Of a DNA stretch of 64,000 nucleotides, positions 8,626-16,870 are shown in pieces. The stretch covers positions 1-64,000 of the IMG/VR virus record IMGVR_UViG_3300030090_007211. The stretch is one strand, 5' to 3'. Origin of the DNA: a virus. How positions within the stretch are numbered: position 1 is the stretch's first letter; each line of letters opens with the position of its first letter. Under the pieces are notes generated by a model that was given only the letters and a program-made list of their open reading frames with translations, ran no database searches and was not told where the DNA came from. The position numbers and the translations under genes are program-made.

Positions 8626-9486
8626 ATGACAAAAATTTATTTCCCAAATGCGTGGGGTGAAAATAACGTACTTAATATGTTTATTCACCAATCCCCAAAT
8701 AATAAAGGGGTTTGGGGAGATATAGAAGCAGTTACTAATAAAAATGAGGCTGATTATATAGTGGTTCAAGATAATACAAGTGAAAATGTAGATTATAGTA
8801 AAGTAATCTTTTTTGGGAGAGAGCCTAGCTATATACAAGGTATAAACCCAAAATGGGTAAAAAATAAATGTTTTAGATTTTTTCATCATAGTAAAAATAA
8901 TTCATGGATGCCTCAAACTTGGTGGTTAGGTTTAGACTATTCCACATTACTAAAGATGGAAAATTTTAAAAAAACTAAAAATCTTTCAATGATCGAATCA
9001 GGTAAAAGAATGGCAAGTGGTCATATAAAACGTAATAATATTTTACAAGAAATAATAAAAAAATATCCTAATGATATAGATGTTTATGGGAAAATATGTG
9101 GGAATAGAAAAAATATTAAACCTTACAAAACTATATTACCCTATCGTAAAAAAGAAAAAGGGTTGTTAGAATATAGGTATAATTTAGCCATTGAAAATGG
9201 TAGTACAGATTACTATTTTTCTGAGAAAATTGTTGATCCTTTACTTTGTTGGACAATGCCGATATACTGGGGGTGTAAAAAAATAGATAAATTTCTTCCC
9301 AAAGAGTCTTATATCCTATTGGATATGAATAAAAAAGGTGTCGCAGAAGAAATAATAAAAATTTCTAAAAGTGATATAAGAGAAAAAAATATTGATTACA
9401 TAAAAGAAGCTAGGGAAGTAATTTTAAATAAATATAATTTATGGCCCTCAATAGAAAGGTCAATTAAAAATGAAAAAATGTTATGA
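8626..9486 (+). CDS. GT10-family fucosyltransferase
   Basis: 286 residues. The C-terminal half matches alpha-1,3/1,4-fucosyltransferases (GT10): DVYGKICGNRK, then YRYNLAIENGSTDYYFSEKIVDPLLCWTMPIYWGC, which corresponds to the GDP-fucose-binding motif with its conserved Asn, Glu and Lys residues and the W/YWG end. The N-terminal half (IVVQDNTSEN, IFFGREPS) fits the acceptor domain. It would transfer fucose from GDP-fucose, and the two enzymes that make GDP-fucose are encoded about 500 bases downstream. Metabolic fit makes this one of the firmer assignments in the block. Confidence 0.85.
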   Translation: MTKIYFPNAWGENNVLNMFIHQSPNNKGVWGDIEAVTNKNEADYIVVQDNTSENVDYSKVIFFGREPSYIQGINPKWVKNKCFRFFHHSKNNSWMPQTWWLGLDYSTLLKMENFKKTKNLSMIESGKRMASGHIKRNNILQEIIKKYPNDIDVYGKICGNRKNIKPYKTILPYRKKEKGLLEYRYNLAIENGSTDYYFSEKIVDPLLCWTMPIYWGCKKIDKFLPKESYILLDMNKKGVAEEIIKISKSDIREKNIDYIKEAREVILNKYNLWPSIERSIKNEKML

Positions 9487-10016
9487 AATTACATTTAGGT
9501 TGTGGTGATAAAATCATTGATGGATTTGTTAATGTAGATATTCGAAAAAATGTGGGTGTAGATTTAATAGATGATATTTCTCTTTTATCTTCTATAAAAA
9601 ATAATAGTGTAGATTTAATATATGCGTGTCATGTATTAGAGCATTTTGATAGAAATAATTATGAAAAAGTTTTAAAAAGATGGTATGAAGTATTATCTGC
9701 TGAAGGAGTATTAAGATTGTCTGTGCCAGATTTAGGAAAAGTTTTTCACTCTTATGTTGAAGATGGAATAGAATTAGAACAATTAATGGGATTTCTTTAT
9801 GGTGGTCAAACATATAAAGAAAATTATCATTATGTGGGTTTTGATAAATCGACTTTATCTAAAAAATTAAAAAATATAGGATTTAAAAGAGTTGAGGAGT
9901 GGAACTGGAGAGAAACCGATCATTCTCATATAGATGATTTTTCTCAAGCATATATACCCCATATGGATAAAAATAATGGTAAACTAATGAGTTTAAATTT
10001 GATAGCGGTTAAATAA
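9483..10016 (+). CDS. SAM-dependent methyltransferase, class I
   Basis: 177 residues. MKLHLGCGDKIIDGFVNVD is motif I, the SAM-binding Gly loop, at the very N-terminus. VDLIYACHVLEHF matches the acidic loop and the HxLEH signature of the Methyltransf_11 branch, and VLRLSVPDLGKVF is the motif III region. Relatives within sugar gene clusters methylate sugars or sugar nucleotides. It overlaps the fucosyltransferase by 4 bases (ATGA). Substrate not determinable. Confidence 0.8.
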   Translation: MKLHLGCGDKIIDGFVNVDIRKNVGVDLIDDISLLSSIKNNSVDLIYACHVLEHFDRNNYEKVLKRWYEVLSAEGVLRLSVPDLGKVFHSYVEDGIELEQLMGFLYGGQTYKENYHYVGFDKSTLSKKLKNIGFKRVEEWNWRETDHSHIDDFSQAYIPHMDKNNGKLMSLNLIAVK

Positions 10017-10022
10017 TAAAAG

Positions 10023-11021
10023 ATGGGTAAAAAGGCATTAATAACAGGAATCAATGGGCAAGATGGGTCTTATTTATCAGAATTTTTAATAGAAAAGGGT
10101 TATGAAGTATGGGGAATTGTAAAAAGGAATTCTGTATGTGAAACCCAATCTACACGCATACAACATCTATTAGAAAAAAAATTAATTAACTTAGAATATG
10201 CGGATTTAACGGATATGGCATCATTAATTAGGGTTTTAAAAAAGGTATTACCTACTGAAATTTATAATTTAGGTGCACAATCTCATGTAAGGATAAGTTT
10301 TGATCAACCACTTTATACCGCAAATGTAACAGGAATAGGTACTCTTAATTTATTGGAGGCGGCTAAAATGGTATCCCCTCATTCTAAAATATATCAAGCC
10401 AGTTCTTCGGAAATGTTTGGTAACACAATAGATAAAGATGGATATCAACGTGAGACTACCCCTTTGAATCCTGTCTCCCCTTATGGGTGTGCGAAAGTAT
10501 TTTCCTATAATATTTGTAGGAATTATAGAAATGCTTATGGTATGAAAATTTGGAATGGTATTTTATTTAATCATGAATCTCCTCGTAGAGGAACCAATTT
10601 TGTTACTAATAAAGTAGTAAAAGCTGCAGTTAAAATTAAATTAGGTTTACAGAAAAAATTACATTTAGGTAATTTAGACGCTACTAGAGATTGGGGTCAC
10701 GCTAAAGATTATGTTAAAGCAATGTGGATGATGTTACAAACGGATACTCCTGATGATTATGTATGCGCAACAGGCGTGTCTCATTCAGTTAAAGATTTAT
10801 GTCAATATACATTTAATAAATTAGAGTTAAGATATGAAGATTATGTGATTATCGATAAAAAACACATGCGAGCAGAAGAATTACGGGATTTAAAAGGAGA
10901 TGCTACTAAACTTAGAGAACACATAGGATGGGTACCTAGTTATACTTTTGAGACTATGATTGATGAAATGGTGGAATATTGGTTAAAATATTATAAAGAA
11001 AAAAATATCATCTATGCATAA
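10023..11021 (+). CDS. gmd: GDP-mannose 4,6-dehydratase
   Basis: 332 residues. It converts GDP-D-mannose to GDP-4-keto-6-deoxy-D-mannose, the first step to GDP-fucose. It is an SDR enzyme: NADP-binding ALITGINGQDGSYL (5-18), YNLGAQSHVRISFDQP (81-96), the catalytic SSSEMFG (127-133) and YGCAKVF with Y154/K158, and the substrate-binding NHESPRRGTNFVTNK segment, all diagnostic of Gmd. Length is slightly below the usual 345-370. It is followed by fcl with an 8-base overlap. GDP-mannose must be supplied by the host. Confidence 0.93.
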   Translation: MGKKALITGINGQDGSYLSEFLIEKGYEVWGIVKRNSVCETQSTRIQHLLEKKLINLEYADLTDMASLIRVLKKVLPTEIYNLGAQSHVRISFDQPLYTANVTGIGTLNLLEAAKMVSPHSKIYQASSSEMFGNTIDKDGYQRETTPLNPVSPYGCAKVFSYNICRNYRNAYGMKIWNGILFNHESPRRGTNFVTNKVVKAAVKIKLGLQKKLHLGNLDATRDWGHAKDYVKAMWMMLQTDTPDDYVCATGVSHSVKDLCQYTFNKLELRYEDYVIIDKKHMRAEELRDLKGDATKLREHIGWVPSYTFETMIDEMVEYWLKYYKEKNIIYA

Positions 11022-11952
11022 AATATTAGTAACAGGAGGATACGGTTTAGTAGGATCCGAATTTAATGGATCAGAATACAAAAAAATTGGGTCAAAATAT
11101 TGTGATTTAAGAGATAGTCATAACACCAATAGTTTATTTTTACAAAATAGTTTTGATAGTGTTATTCATTGTGCTGCAAAAGTAGGTGGTGTAGGGGGTA
11201 ATATGAGATATAAGGGAGAATTCTTTTATGATAACATAATGATGAATACTAACGTTATTGAATCTGCCCGAAGGCATGAAATTAAAAATTTAGTTTCTTT
11301 TCTTTCCACATGTGTTTTTCCGAATGATGTAGAATATCCTTTAACTGAGAAAAAAATACATTTAGGTCCACCACATAATTCTAATGATGCTTATGCATAT
11401 GCTAAAAGAATGTCCGACATTCAAATTAGATCTTATAAAGAACAATATGACCTTAATTATAAATGCGTAATACCAACCAATATCTATGGCCCAAATGATA
11501 ACTATGATATAGAAAATGGGCATGTAGTTCCTTCTTTAATACATAAATGTTTTATCGCTAAAGAAAGTAATACTCCTTTTACCATTTGGGGGACAGGTAA
11601 ACCCTTAAGAGAATTTATATTTAGTAAAGATGTGGCAAATTTAACTAAATGGGTTTTAGATAATTATATTGAAAATGAACCAATTATTCTTTCTACATCG
11701 GAAGAAATATCTATTAAAGAGGTAGTAGATATCATAGTAGAATTAATGAATTTCAAAGGAGAAGTTAAATGGGATCCAACTAAACCTGATGGGCAATTTA
11801 GAAAACCTAGTGATAATAGTAAAATTAAAGATTACCTACCAACCTTTAAGTTTACCCCCATAGAAAATGGTTTAAAAGAAACAATTTCTTATTTTTTAGA
11901 AAATTATGATAAAATTAGGAAAGGTAACCATATACTTTCTAAATCTCTGTGA
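11014..11952 (+). CDS. fcl: GDP-L-fucose synthase
   Basis: 312 residues. It performs the 3,5-epimerisation and 4-reduction of GDP-4-keto-6-deoxymannose to GDP-L-fucose. SDR features: ILVTGGYGLVGSEF (4-17), VIHCAAKVGGVGGNM (50-64), the catalytic SxxYxxxK region with FLSTCVFP and AYAYAKRM (Y127/K131), and the family-typical IPTNIYGPNDNYD and PLREFIFSKDVA. With gmd it completes the GDP-mannose to GDP-fucose pathway, feeding the GT10 enzyme encoded upstream. Confidence 0.92.
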   Translation: MHKILVTGGYGLVGSEFNGSEYKKIGSKYCDLRDSHNTNSLFLQNSFDSVIHCAAKVGGVGGNMRYKGEFFYDNIMMNTNVIESARRHEIKNLVSFLSTCVFPNDVEYPLTEKKIHLGPPHNSNDAYAYAKRMSDIQIRSYKEQYDLNYKCVIPTNIYGPNDNYDIENGHVVPSLIHKCFIAKESNTPFTIWGTGKPLREFIFSKDVANLTKWVLDNYIENEPIILSTSEEISIKEVVDIIVELMNFKGEVKWDPTKPDGQFRKPSDNSKIKDYLPTFKFTPIENGLKETISYFLENYDKIRKGNHILSKSL

Positions 11953-11984
11953 GTATATTCGTATAAAAAAATACTACATATATA

Positions 11985-12734
11985 ATGGCGAGACGTAAAT
12001 TTAAAGAGATTCCTGAAGAAGACATTCAGGAGTTACACGCATTTTTAGAAAAAACAAATAAAGAAGAAGATTTAGTATTAAGTACATTAAGTGTTAATAT
12101 TAAATGTAGGACTGAAAATCAAAAAAAATTAATCAATTCTATCAAACAAAATGAAATAACCATTTGTAGTGGTTTACCTGGTACAGGAAAAACTTTTTTA
12201 TCGTGTGCTCAAGCATTGAAGCTTTTAAAAAGTAAAAATCCAGGAAAATACAAAAGAATTGTATTAATCAAATCAGTAACCACGTTAAAAAATGAAGAAA
12301 TAGGATTTTTAAAAGGCTCATTAGAAGAAAAAATGGAACCTTATATAGATTCTTTTATGGATAATTTTCGTAAATTAATAGGAAAGGCGAGAACGGGTAA
12401 ATTAAGATCGTTAGGGTTGGTAGAAGTTTTACCTATTGCATTTGCGAGAGGTAGAAGTATAGATAACTCAATAATTATTATTGATGAAGCTCAAAATATA
12501 TCAACAGATAACATTAGAACTTTAATGACTAGAATTGGAGACGATTCCAAAATGGTAATTTTAGGGGATGTAAAACAAAAAGATATAAGAAATAAAAAAG
12601 ATTCGGCATTAGAATTAGTATTAGAAAAATTTAAAGATATACCTAATTTTGGGTGTGTTGAATTAAGAAATCCTAATGATGTAGTGAGAAATCCGATAAT
12701 AAAAACTATTGAGGAAGTATTTGAAAATTTATAA
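11985..12734 (+). CDS. phoH: PhoH-like ATPase
   Basis: 249 residues. RecA/SF1-like NTPase with Walker A GLPGTGKT (63-70), VLIKSVTTL, the Walker B IIIIDEAQN (about 163-171) and KMVILGDVKQKD as sensor region, the normal PhoH order. PhoH proteins are common in marine and other T4-like phages; their role (RNA or phosphate-stress related) remains unsettled. The gene closes the sugar block and is separated from fcl by 32 bases with no clear promoter. Confidence 0.88.
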   Translation: MARRKFKEIPEEDIQELHAFLEKTNKEEDLVLSTLSVNIKCRTENQKKLINSIKQNEITICSGLPGTGKTFLSCAQALKLLKSKNPGKYKRIVLIKSVTTLKNEEIGFLKGSLEEKMEPYIDSFMDNFRKLIGKARTGKLRSLGLVEVLPIAFARGRSIDNSIIIIDEAQNISTDNIRTLMTRIGDDSKMVILGDVKQKDIRNKKDSALELVLEKFKDIPNFGCVELRNPNDVVRNPIIKTIEEVFENL

Positions 12735-12736
12735 TC

Positions 12737-13378
12737 ATGAAAATAGGTATTACAATAGATGGGGTAATAAGAGATTTTATTACTAAATTTGAACAGGTGT
12801 ATGATAAATATTATCCTGTGATAGATGAAGAAACGGGGGAGAATATTGTTATAGAAAGAGACATAAAAGACCTAGATCTTTTAAAATATTTTAAGTTTAG
12901 TGGGGATAGTGTTAATGAAGAAGCAATGGAGATAAATAAATTTTTATACGTAGATGCAGCATTGGAGATATTTGGTCATGCTGGTGAAGTTAAACTAAAC
13001 TCTATTGAACACTTAAATCAATTACATAATATAATAGAAGATATGGGACATACACCTATTATTATTAGTAAGGAATTAAATAATAGTAAACCAGCCACAC
13101 TATTTTTCCTCTCCAAATTTTCAACTAAAGTTAATAATATAATTTTTGTAAGAGATTATGAAGAAAAATGGGAACATGTGGATATATTAATAACTGCCTC
13201 ACCACAAACATTAGAAACTAAACCAAATGGTAAAGTATCAATAAAGGTTATTAATACCTATAATAAACATAACGATTCAGATTATACAATAGTAGATTTA
13301 AAAGAAATTTTAGACGATAAAAAAACATTAACTAAAATTTTAAGTACGGAAACTGTAGAATTTGAGGATATTACATAA
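12737..13378 (+). CDS. HAD-like protein lacking the catalytic nucleophile
   Basis: 213 residues. It resembles phage NT5C-type 5'(3')-deoxyribonucleotidases: GITIDGVIRDF (4-14) is motif I, HTPIIISKEL (about 109) the motif II region and IIFVRDYEEKW...VDILITASPQTL the C-terminal core. In active HAD enzymes motif I is DxDGV; here Thr6 stands where the nucleophilic Asp should be and only the second Asp (D8) remains. It is therefore likely inactive as a phosphatase, or repurposed as a binding or regulatory protein. It follows phoH by 2 bases. Confidence 0.55.
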   Translation: MKIGITIDGVIRDFITKFEQVYDKYYPVIDEETGENIVIERDIKDLDLLKYFKFSGDSVNEEAMEINKFLYVDAALEIFGHAGEVKLNSIEHLNQLHNIIEDMGHTPIIISKELNNSKPATLFFLSKFSTKVNNIIFVRDYEEKWEHVDILITASPQTLETKPNGKVSIKVINTYNKHNDSDYTIVDLKEILDDKKTLTKILSTETVEFEDIT

Positions 13379-13425
13379 AAATCATTTACTTAAATAGGAA
13401 ATTGATTTAATTTTAAAATAAAATT

Positions 13426-13743
13426 ATGGACAATATATTATTAGAAGTGGGTGGAAAAGAGTATTACATAGATGTGGATGCCTTATCTGCCTGTATAAGT
13501 GTTGAAAAAAAATCATTAGTCGGATCAGACAATGAAGAAATACATAATAAAGTAGAAAATGAAGGTGGATTACAGATAGATGTTGCTAAATATGAAATTT
13601 ATAGAGATTTATTAAACACTGTTTTAACCACTAATGAAATTTTTGATGAAAAATTAGGTGTTGCCGGTTTAAATTCTTTACCAATACCCTTTAAATTATC
13701 TTTTAATACCTTATTAATTAAAAGAATCATAAAAGAATTATAA
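13426..13743 (+). CDS. Unknown phage protein, 105 residues
   Basis: A small acidic protein (starts MDNILLEVGGKEYYIDVDAL) with mixed beta and helical character and no recognised domain. It is preceded by a 47-base gap and followed by the next gene after 10 bases. It lies between the HAD-like protein and a glycosyltransferase, so context gives little. T4-like phages carry similar small proteins of unknown function near late-gene regulators. Confidence 0.6.
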   Translation: MDNILLEVGGKEYYIDVDALSACISVEKKSLVGSDNEEIHNKVENEGGLQIDVAKYEIYRDLLNTVLTTNEIFDEKLGVAGLNSLPIPFKLSFNTLLIKRIIKEL

Positions 13744-13753
13744 AAATACAAAC

Positions 13754-14887
13754 ATGAGTGATAAAATTACAAACTTAGAAGAAGCAATTGAAAAAATAAA
13801 CAATAAAGATTTTGGTATTTATTTTTTCACTATAGATACTAAGGGTAATCCTACTGCAGGCGTTGCCAATATCTATGAACATGTAAAAGTTTTACGTGAA
13901 TTAGGATATAATGCACAAATTTTACATGATAAAAACGATTATAAATTAAAAGGTGATGATGAAGGTATTGGTCTGGAGGATTGGTTAGGTGAAGAATATG
14001 CTTCACTACCTCACGTTTCCATAGAATCCCAACAACTACAAGTTGGTCTTGCGGATGTTGTAGTAATACCCGAAGCATTTGCAAGTATAATGAAACAGAC
14101 TACTAATTTCCCTTGTAAAAGAATAGTATTCTTACAATCTTATGAATATATTTTTGAAATGTTAGAAATTGGTGAAAATTGGGGAGCATTTGGAATTAAT
14201 GATGTGATTACTACAAACCAAAATTTAAAAGACTATGTTAATAGTGTATTTAGAAATATGGTTACAGAAATTATACCTGTAGGTATTCCAGAATATTTTA
14301 CACCTAACGAAAAACCTACTGTCCCTACCGTCGCAATTAGTGCGAGAGATAAAAGAGAGGTTTTGAAACTAGTAAAAGTATTTTTCCAAAAATATCCACA
14401 CTATCAATTTGTAACGTTTAGAGATATGTCAGGGTTGGCACGAAAAGATTTTGCTAAAGCTTTACAAGAATCATTTTTAGGGGTATGGATAGATGAATTA
14501 GCAAGTTTTGGTACATTCCCTATAGAATGTATGAAAACTAATACTCCTGTTATTGGTAAAATTCCTAGGTTAGTACCTGAATGGATGGGTAATGTTGACG
14601 ATAAAGGTAATTTACAATTAAATGATAATGGTGTATGGACAGCGAATTTAAACGCTTTACCTGATTTAATCGCAACTATGGTTGGATTATACATGGAAGA
14701 TTCTATACCAACCAACATTACTGAAGGTACTACTGAATATACGACCCAATATACTGAAGAAAAGACTAAAAATACTATTAAAGAAGTATATGGTAAAATA
14801 TTTGATAGAAGAATTGTGGAAATAAACAATTTAATAACAAAAGAATCTGCAACACTAGAAACGTCTACTGTTGAAAATAATAATTAA
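13754..14887 (+). CDS. Glycosyltransferase, GT-B type
   Basis: 377 residues with GT-B features: GIYFFTIDTKGNPTAGVANIYEHVKVLRELGYNA (21-54) is the N-terminal nucleotide-like half, KRIVFLQSYEYIFEML an acceptor-side helix, and IPVGIPEYFTP marks the domain boundary as in GT4 enzymes. In the second half DELASFGTFPIECMKTNTPVIG is the E-rich donor-binding motif. A low-complexity Thr/Glu tail follows. It is encoded with the next GT2 gene just upstream of the late sigma factor gene. Confidence 0.75.
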   Translation: MSDKITNLEEAIEKINNKDFGIYFFTIDTKGNPTAGVANIYEHVKVLRELGYNAQILHDKNDYKLKGDDEGIGLEDWLGEEYASLPHVSIESQQLQVGLADVVVIPEAFASIMKQTTNFPCKRIVFLQSYEYIFEMLEIGENWGAFGINDVITTNQNLKDYVNSVFRNMVTEIIPVGIPEYFTPNEKPTVPTVAISARDKREVLKLVKVFFQKYPHYQFVTFRDMSGLARKDFAKALQESFLGVWIDELASFGTFPIECMKTNTPVIGKIPRLVPEWMGNVDDKGNLQLNDNGVWTANLNALPDLIATMVGLYMEDSIPTNITEGTTEYTTQYTEEKTKNTIKEVYGKIFDRRIVEINNLITKESATLETSTVENNN

Positions 14888-14902
14888 TTAAAAAAAATAG
14901 AT

Positions 14903-15700
14903 ATGTCGAATAATATAACGGTTATTATACCAATACATGAATTAAGTGATAATCTAGAAGATTATTTAAAAAAATCTGTGTTAAGTGTCGCAGAACAAAC
15001 TACTTTACCTACCGAACTTTTAATTGTAAGTGCAAAAAATAAAGAATTAAAAACATTTTTAAATAAATTTGATTTTGGTGCAGTTAAAGATATAACTCGT
15101 ATCGTAGAAAACGATAATGAAGATACATCATTCCAATCTCAAATAAATTATGGAGTAAATGAAAGTAATACACCATATTTTACTTTTTTAGAGTATGATG
15201 ATGAGCTTTCTAAAATATGGATTAAAAATGGTAAAGAATATATAAATCATTATCCTGAAGTAGGAGTATTTTTACCTATCATATTTGAATGTGATGTTAA
15301 CGGACAATTCCTTTCTTTCACCAATGAAAATGTTTGGGTAAATAATGTTTCGGAACAACAAGGGTTTTTAGATAATAATACATTACAAAAAGTCCATAAT
15401 TTTAATTTTGATGGAATGATTGTTAAAAAAGAAACATTCCAAGAGCATGGCGAGTTAAAGGCTAATATGAAACTCACTTTTACTTATGAATTTTTGTTAA
15501 GAATGAGTTATTTCTCTATACCTATAATGGTAATACCAAAATTGGGTTATAAACACATCAATAATAGAGCAAACTCACTATTTGATCATTATAAAAATAC
15601 TGTTGATGTATTAGAGACTAAATTTTGGGTTAACAAAGCAAAGAAAGAATATTTTTTCACAGAAGATAGAGAAATAACATACGAAGCAGAAACCGTATAA
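14903..15700 (+). CDS. GT2-family glycosyltransferase
   Basis: 265 residues. It starts NITVIIPIHELSDNLEDYLKK and continues with SVLSVAEQTTLPTELLIVS, the classic GT2 opening; TFLEYDDELSK (about 93-103) supplies the acidic metal-binding site. FNFDGMIVKKETFQEHG and LTFTYEFLLRMS fit the acceptor loop and ED-type catalytic base region. It abuts the sigma factor gene with no gap (stop at 15700, ATG at 15701), so glycosylation and late regulation are translated from one message. Confidence 0.78.
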   Translation: MSNNITVIIPIHELSDNLEDYLKKSVLSVAEQTTLPTELLIVSAKNKELKTFLNKFDFGAVKDITRIVENDNEDTSFQSQINYGVNESNTPYFTFLEYDDELSKIWIKNGKEYINHYPEVGVFLPIIFECDVNGQFLSFTNENVWVNNVSEQQGFLDNNTLQKVHNFNFDGMIVKKETFQEHGELKANMKLTFTYEFLLRMSYFSIPIMVIPKLGYKHINNRANSLFDHYKNTVDVLETKFWVNKAKKEYFFTEDREITYEAETV

Positions 15701-16438
15701 ATGTCTGAGGAACCCAAAAAGCGTGGACGTAAAAGGACAACTAATTTATATTTCGGACCGGAACAGGAAGAAGCTGTAGTAACTTTTTTAACTTCTGAAG
15801 ATTGGGAAGAAAGAAATAGAATTTATAATAATCATTTACGCGCACCCTTAAATAAAATGATAGAATCCATTATTCGAAGGTATAAGCTTTATAGAAAGGC
15901 AGATACCTTCGAAGATGTACATGCAGATACCTTATCTTTTTTAGCAACCAAAATGGAAAAATTCCAACCTGATAAAAATAAAAAAGCGTATTCTTATTTT
16001 GGAACAATATGTAAAAATTATTTATTAGGGCAATTACTTAAAGCAGATAAAAGAATGAAATCAGACCTTTCTTATGAAGATATGTATAAGACTGTCGAAG
16101 AAATGGATGATTATAAATATAGTATTGAAGATGGTGATAAAACACCTTTAGAAGAATTTATAAGAGAAATTTCTGCCAATATTAAAGCAGAAACTAATCA
16201 TGGTAAAATTACTGAAAATGAAAAATTAGTAGGTAATGCGTTAGTTATGGTGTTAGATAATTGGGAAACTATATTTGAACAAGTAGAAAGTGGGAATAAA
16301 TACAATAAAAATTTAATACTATCTTATATTAGAGAAATATCTGGTTTAACCACTAAAGATATTAGAGTTTCTATGAGAAGATATAAAAAAATCTACTCAG
16401 CCCTTAAAAATTTCAAAATAGATAAAGGTTTATTGTAA
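15701..16438 (+). CDS. T4 gp55-like late sigma factor
   Basis: 245 residues. After a basic N-terminus (KKRGRKRTTNLYF) it has RRYKLYRKADTFEDVHADTLSFL and KAYSYFGTICKNYLLGQLLKADKR (about residues 85-120), matching region 2 of small sigma-70 relatives, including the aromatic-rich segment that melts the -10 box. It resembles gp55-type late sigma factors of T4-like phages, which bind host RNA polymerase and read a -10 box only. Candidate target sites are the ATATTTATWA motifs listed separately. No clear clamp-binding C-terminus is visible. Confidence 0.75.
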   Translation: MSEEPKKRGRKRTTNLYFGPEQEEAVVTFLTSEDWEERNRIYNNHLRAPLNKMIESIIRRYKLYRKADTFEDVHADTLSFLATKMEKFQPDKNKKAYSYFGTICKNYLLGQLLKADKRMKSDLSYEDMYKTVEEMDDYKYSIEDGDKTPLEEFIREISANIKAETNHGKITENEKLVGNALVMVLDNWETIFEQVESGNKYNKNLILSYIREISGLTTKDIRVSMRRYKKIYSALKNFKIDKGLL

Positions 16439-16452
16439 AAAGTACCGTTTTT

Positions 16453-16463
16453 AATATTTATAG
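16453..16463 (+). promoter_or_regulatory. Late-type motif AATATTTATAG
   Basis: Sense-strand AATATTTATAG, 17 bases before the ATG at 16480 and followed by TTAAAG. It is a member of the ATATTTATWA set found before virion genes, and the first one after the sigma factor gene. Confidence 0.45.
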
Positions 16464-16479
16464 TTAAAGATAGTATGTT

Positions 16480-16866
16480 ATGGGAAGACCTAAAAAAACT
16501 AAAATAAATTTAGATAAGAATAGTTTGCAAGAATTTATGCAAGAAATTTATAATGATTGTGTAAATGTAATGAATAGTGCTCGTAAAGAATTAAATGAAA
16601 GAAAAAATAGGGCAGAAATAGAAGATGTTAATGACGAATCTTTAATTGGTAAAGTTAATAATGATACTTTAAAAATTATAGAAGCCACCATTGATAGGAA
16701 ATTAGCTTTAGCTAAATTACAAACTCAAATTATCAGTACAGATAACAAAGATACTGATAATACCTCTCAAACAGATAATAGTTTCACTGATCAAGATAAA
16801 CATTTATTACGTGAATTATTTAATGAGAAGAAAAACGATACTAATACTGACTACGATTTAGACTAA
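16480..16866 (+). CDS. Unknown protein with AT-hook-like N-terminus
   Basis: 128 residues. It begins MGRPKKTK, an AT-hook-like basic GRP motif, followed by a charged helical middle (EFMQEIYNDCVNVMNSARKE) and a polar, acidic C-terminal tail rich in Asp, Asn and Thr. The arrangement could bind DNA. Size and position next to the sigma factor would fit a late-transcription co-activator such as T4 gp33, or a terminase small subunit, but no motif decides between these. It is preceded by a late-type motif and followed by structural genes. Confidence 0.55.
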   Translation: MGRPKKTKINLDKNSLQEFMQEIYNDCVNVMNSARKELNERKNRAEIEDVNDESLIGKVNNDTLKIIEATIDRKLALAKLQTQIISTDNKDTDNTSQTDNSFTDQDKHLLRELFNEKKNDTNTDYDLD

Positions 16867-16870
16867 ATTT

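Noticed and set aside
14404-14829. Minus-strand frame of 141 codons inside a glycosyltransferase gene
   Set aside because: Opposite a recognised GT-B gene, no promoter, no domain; hydrophobic composition results from the complement of GT codons.
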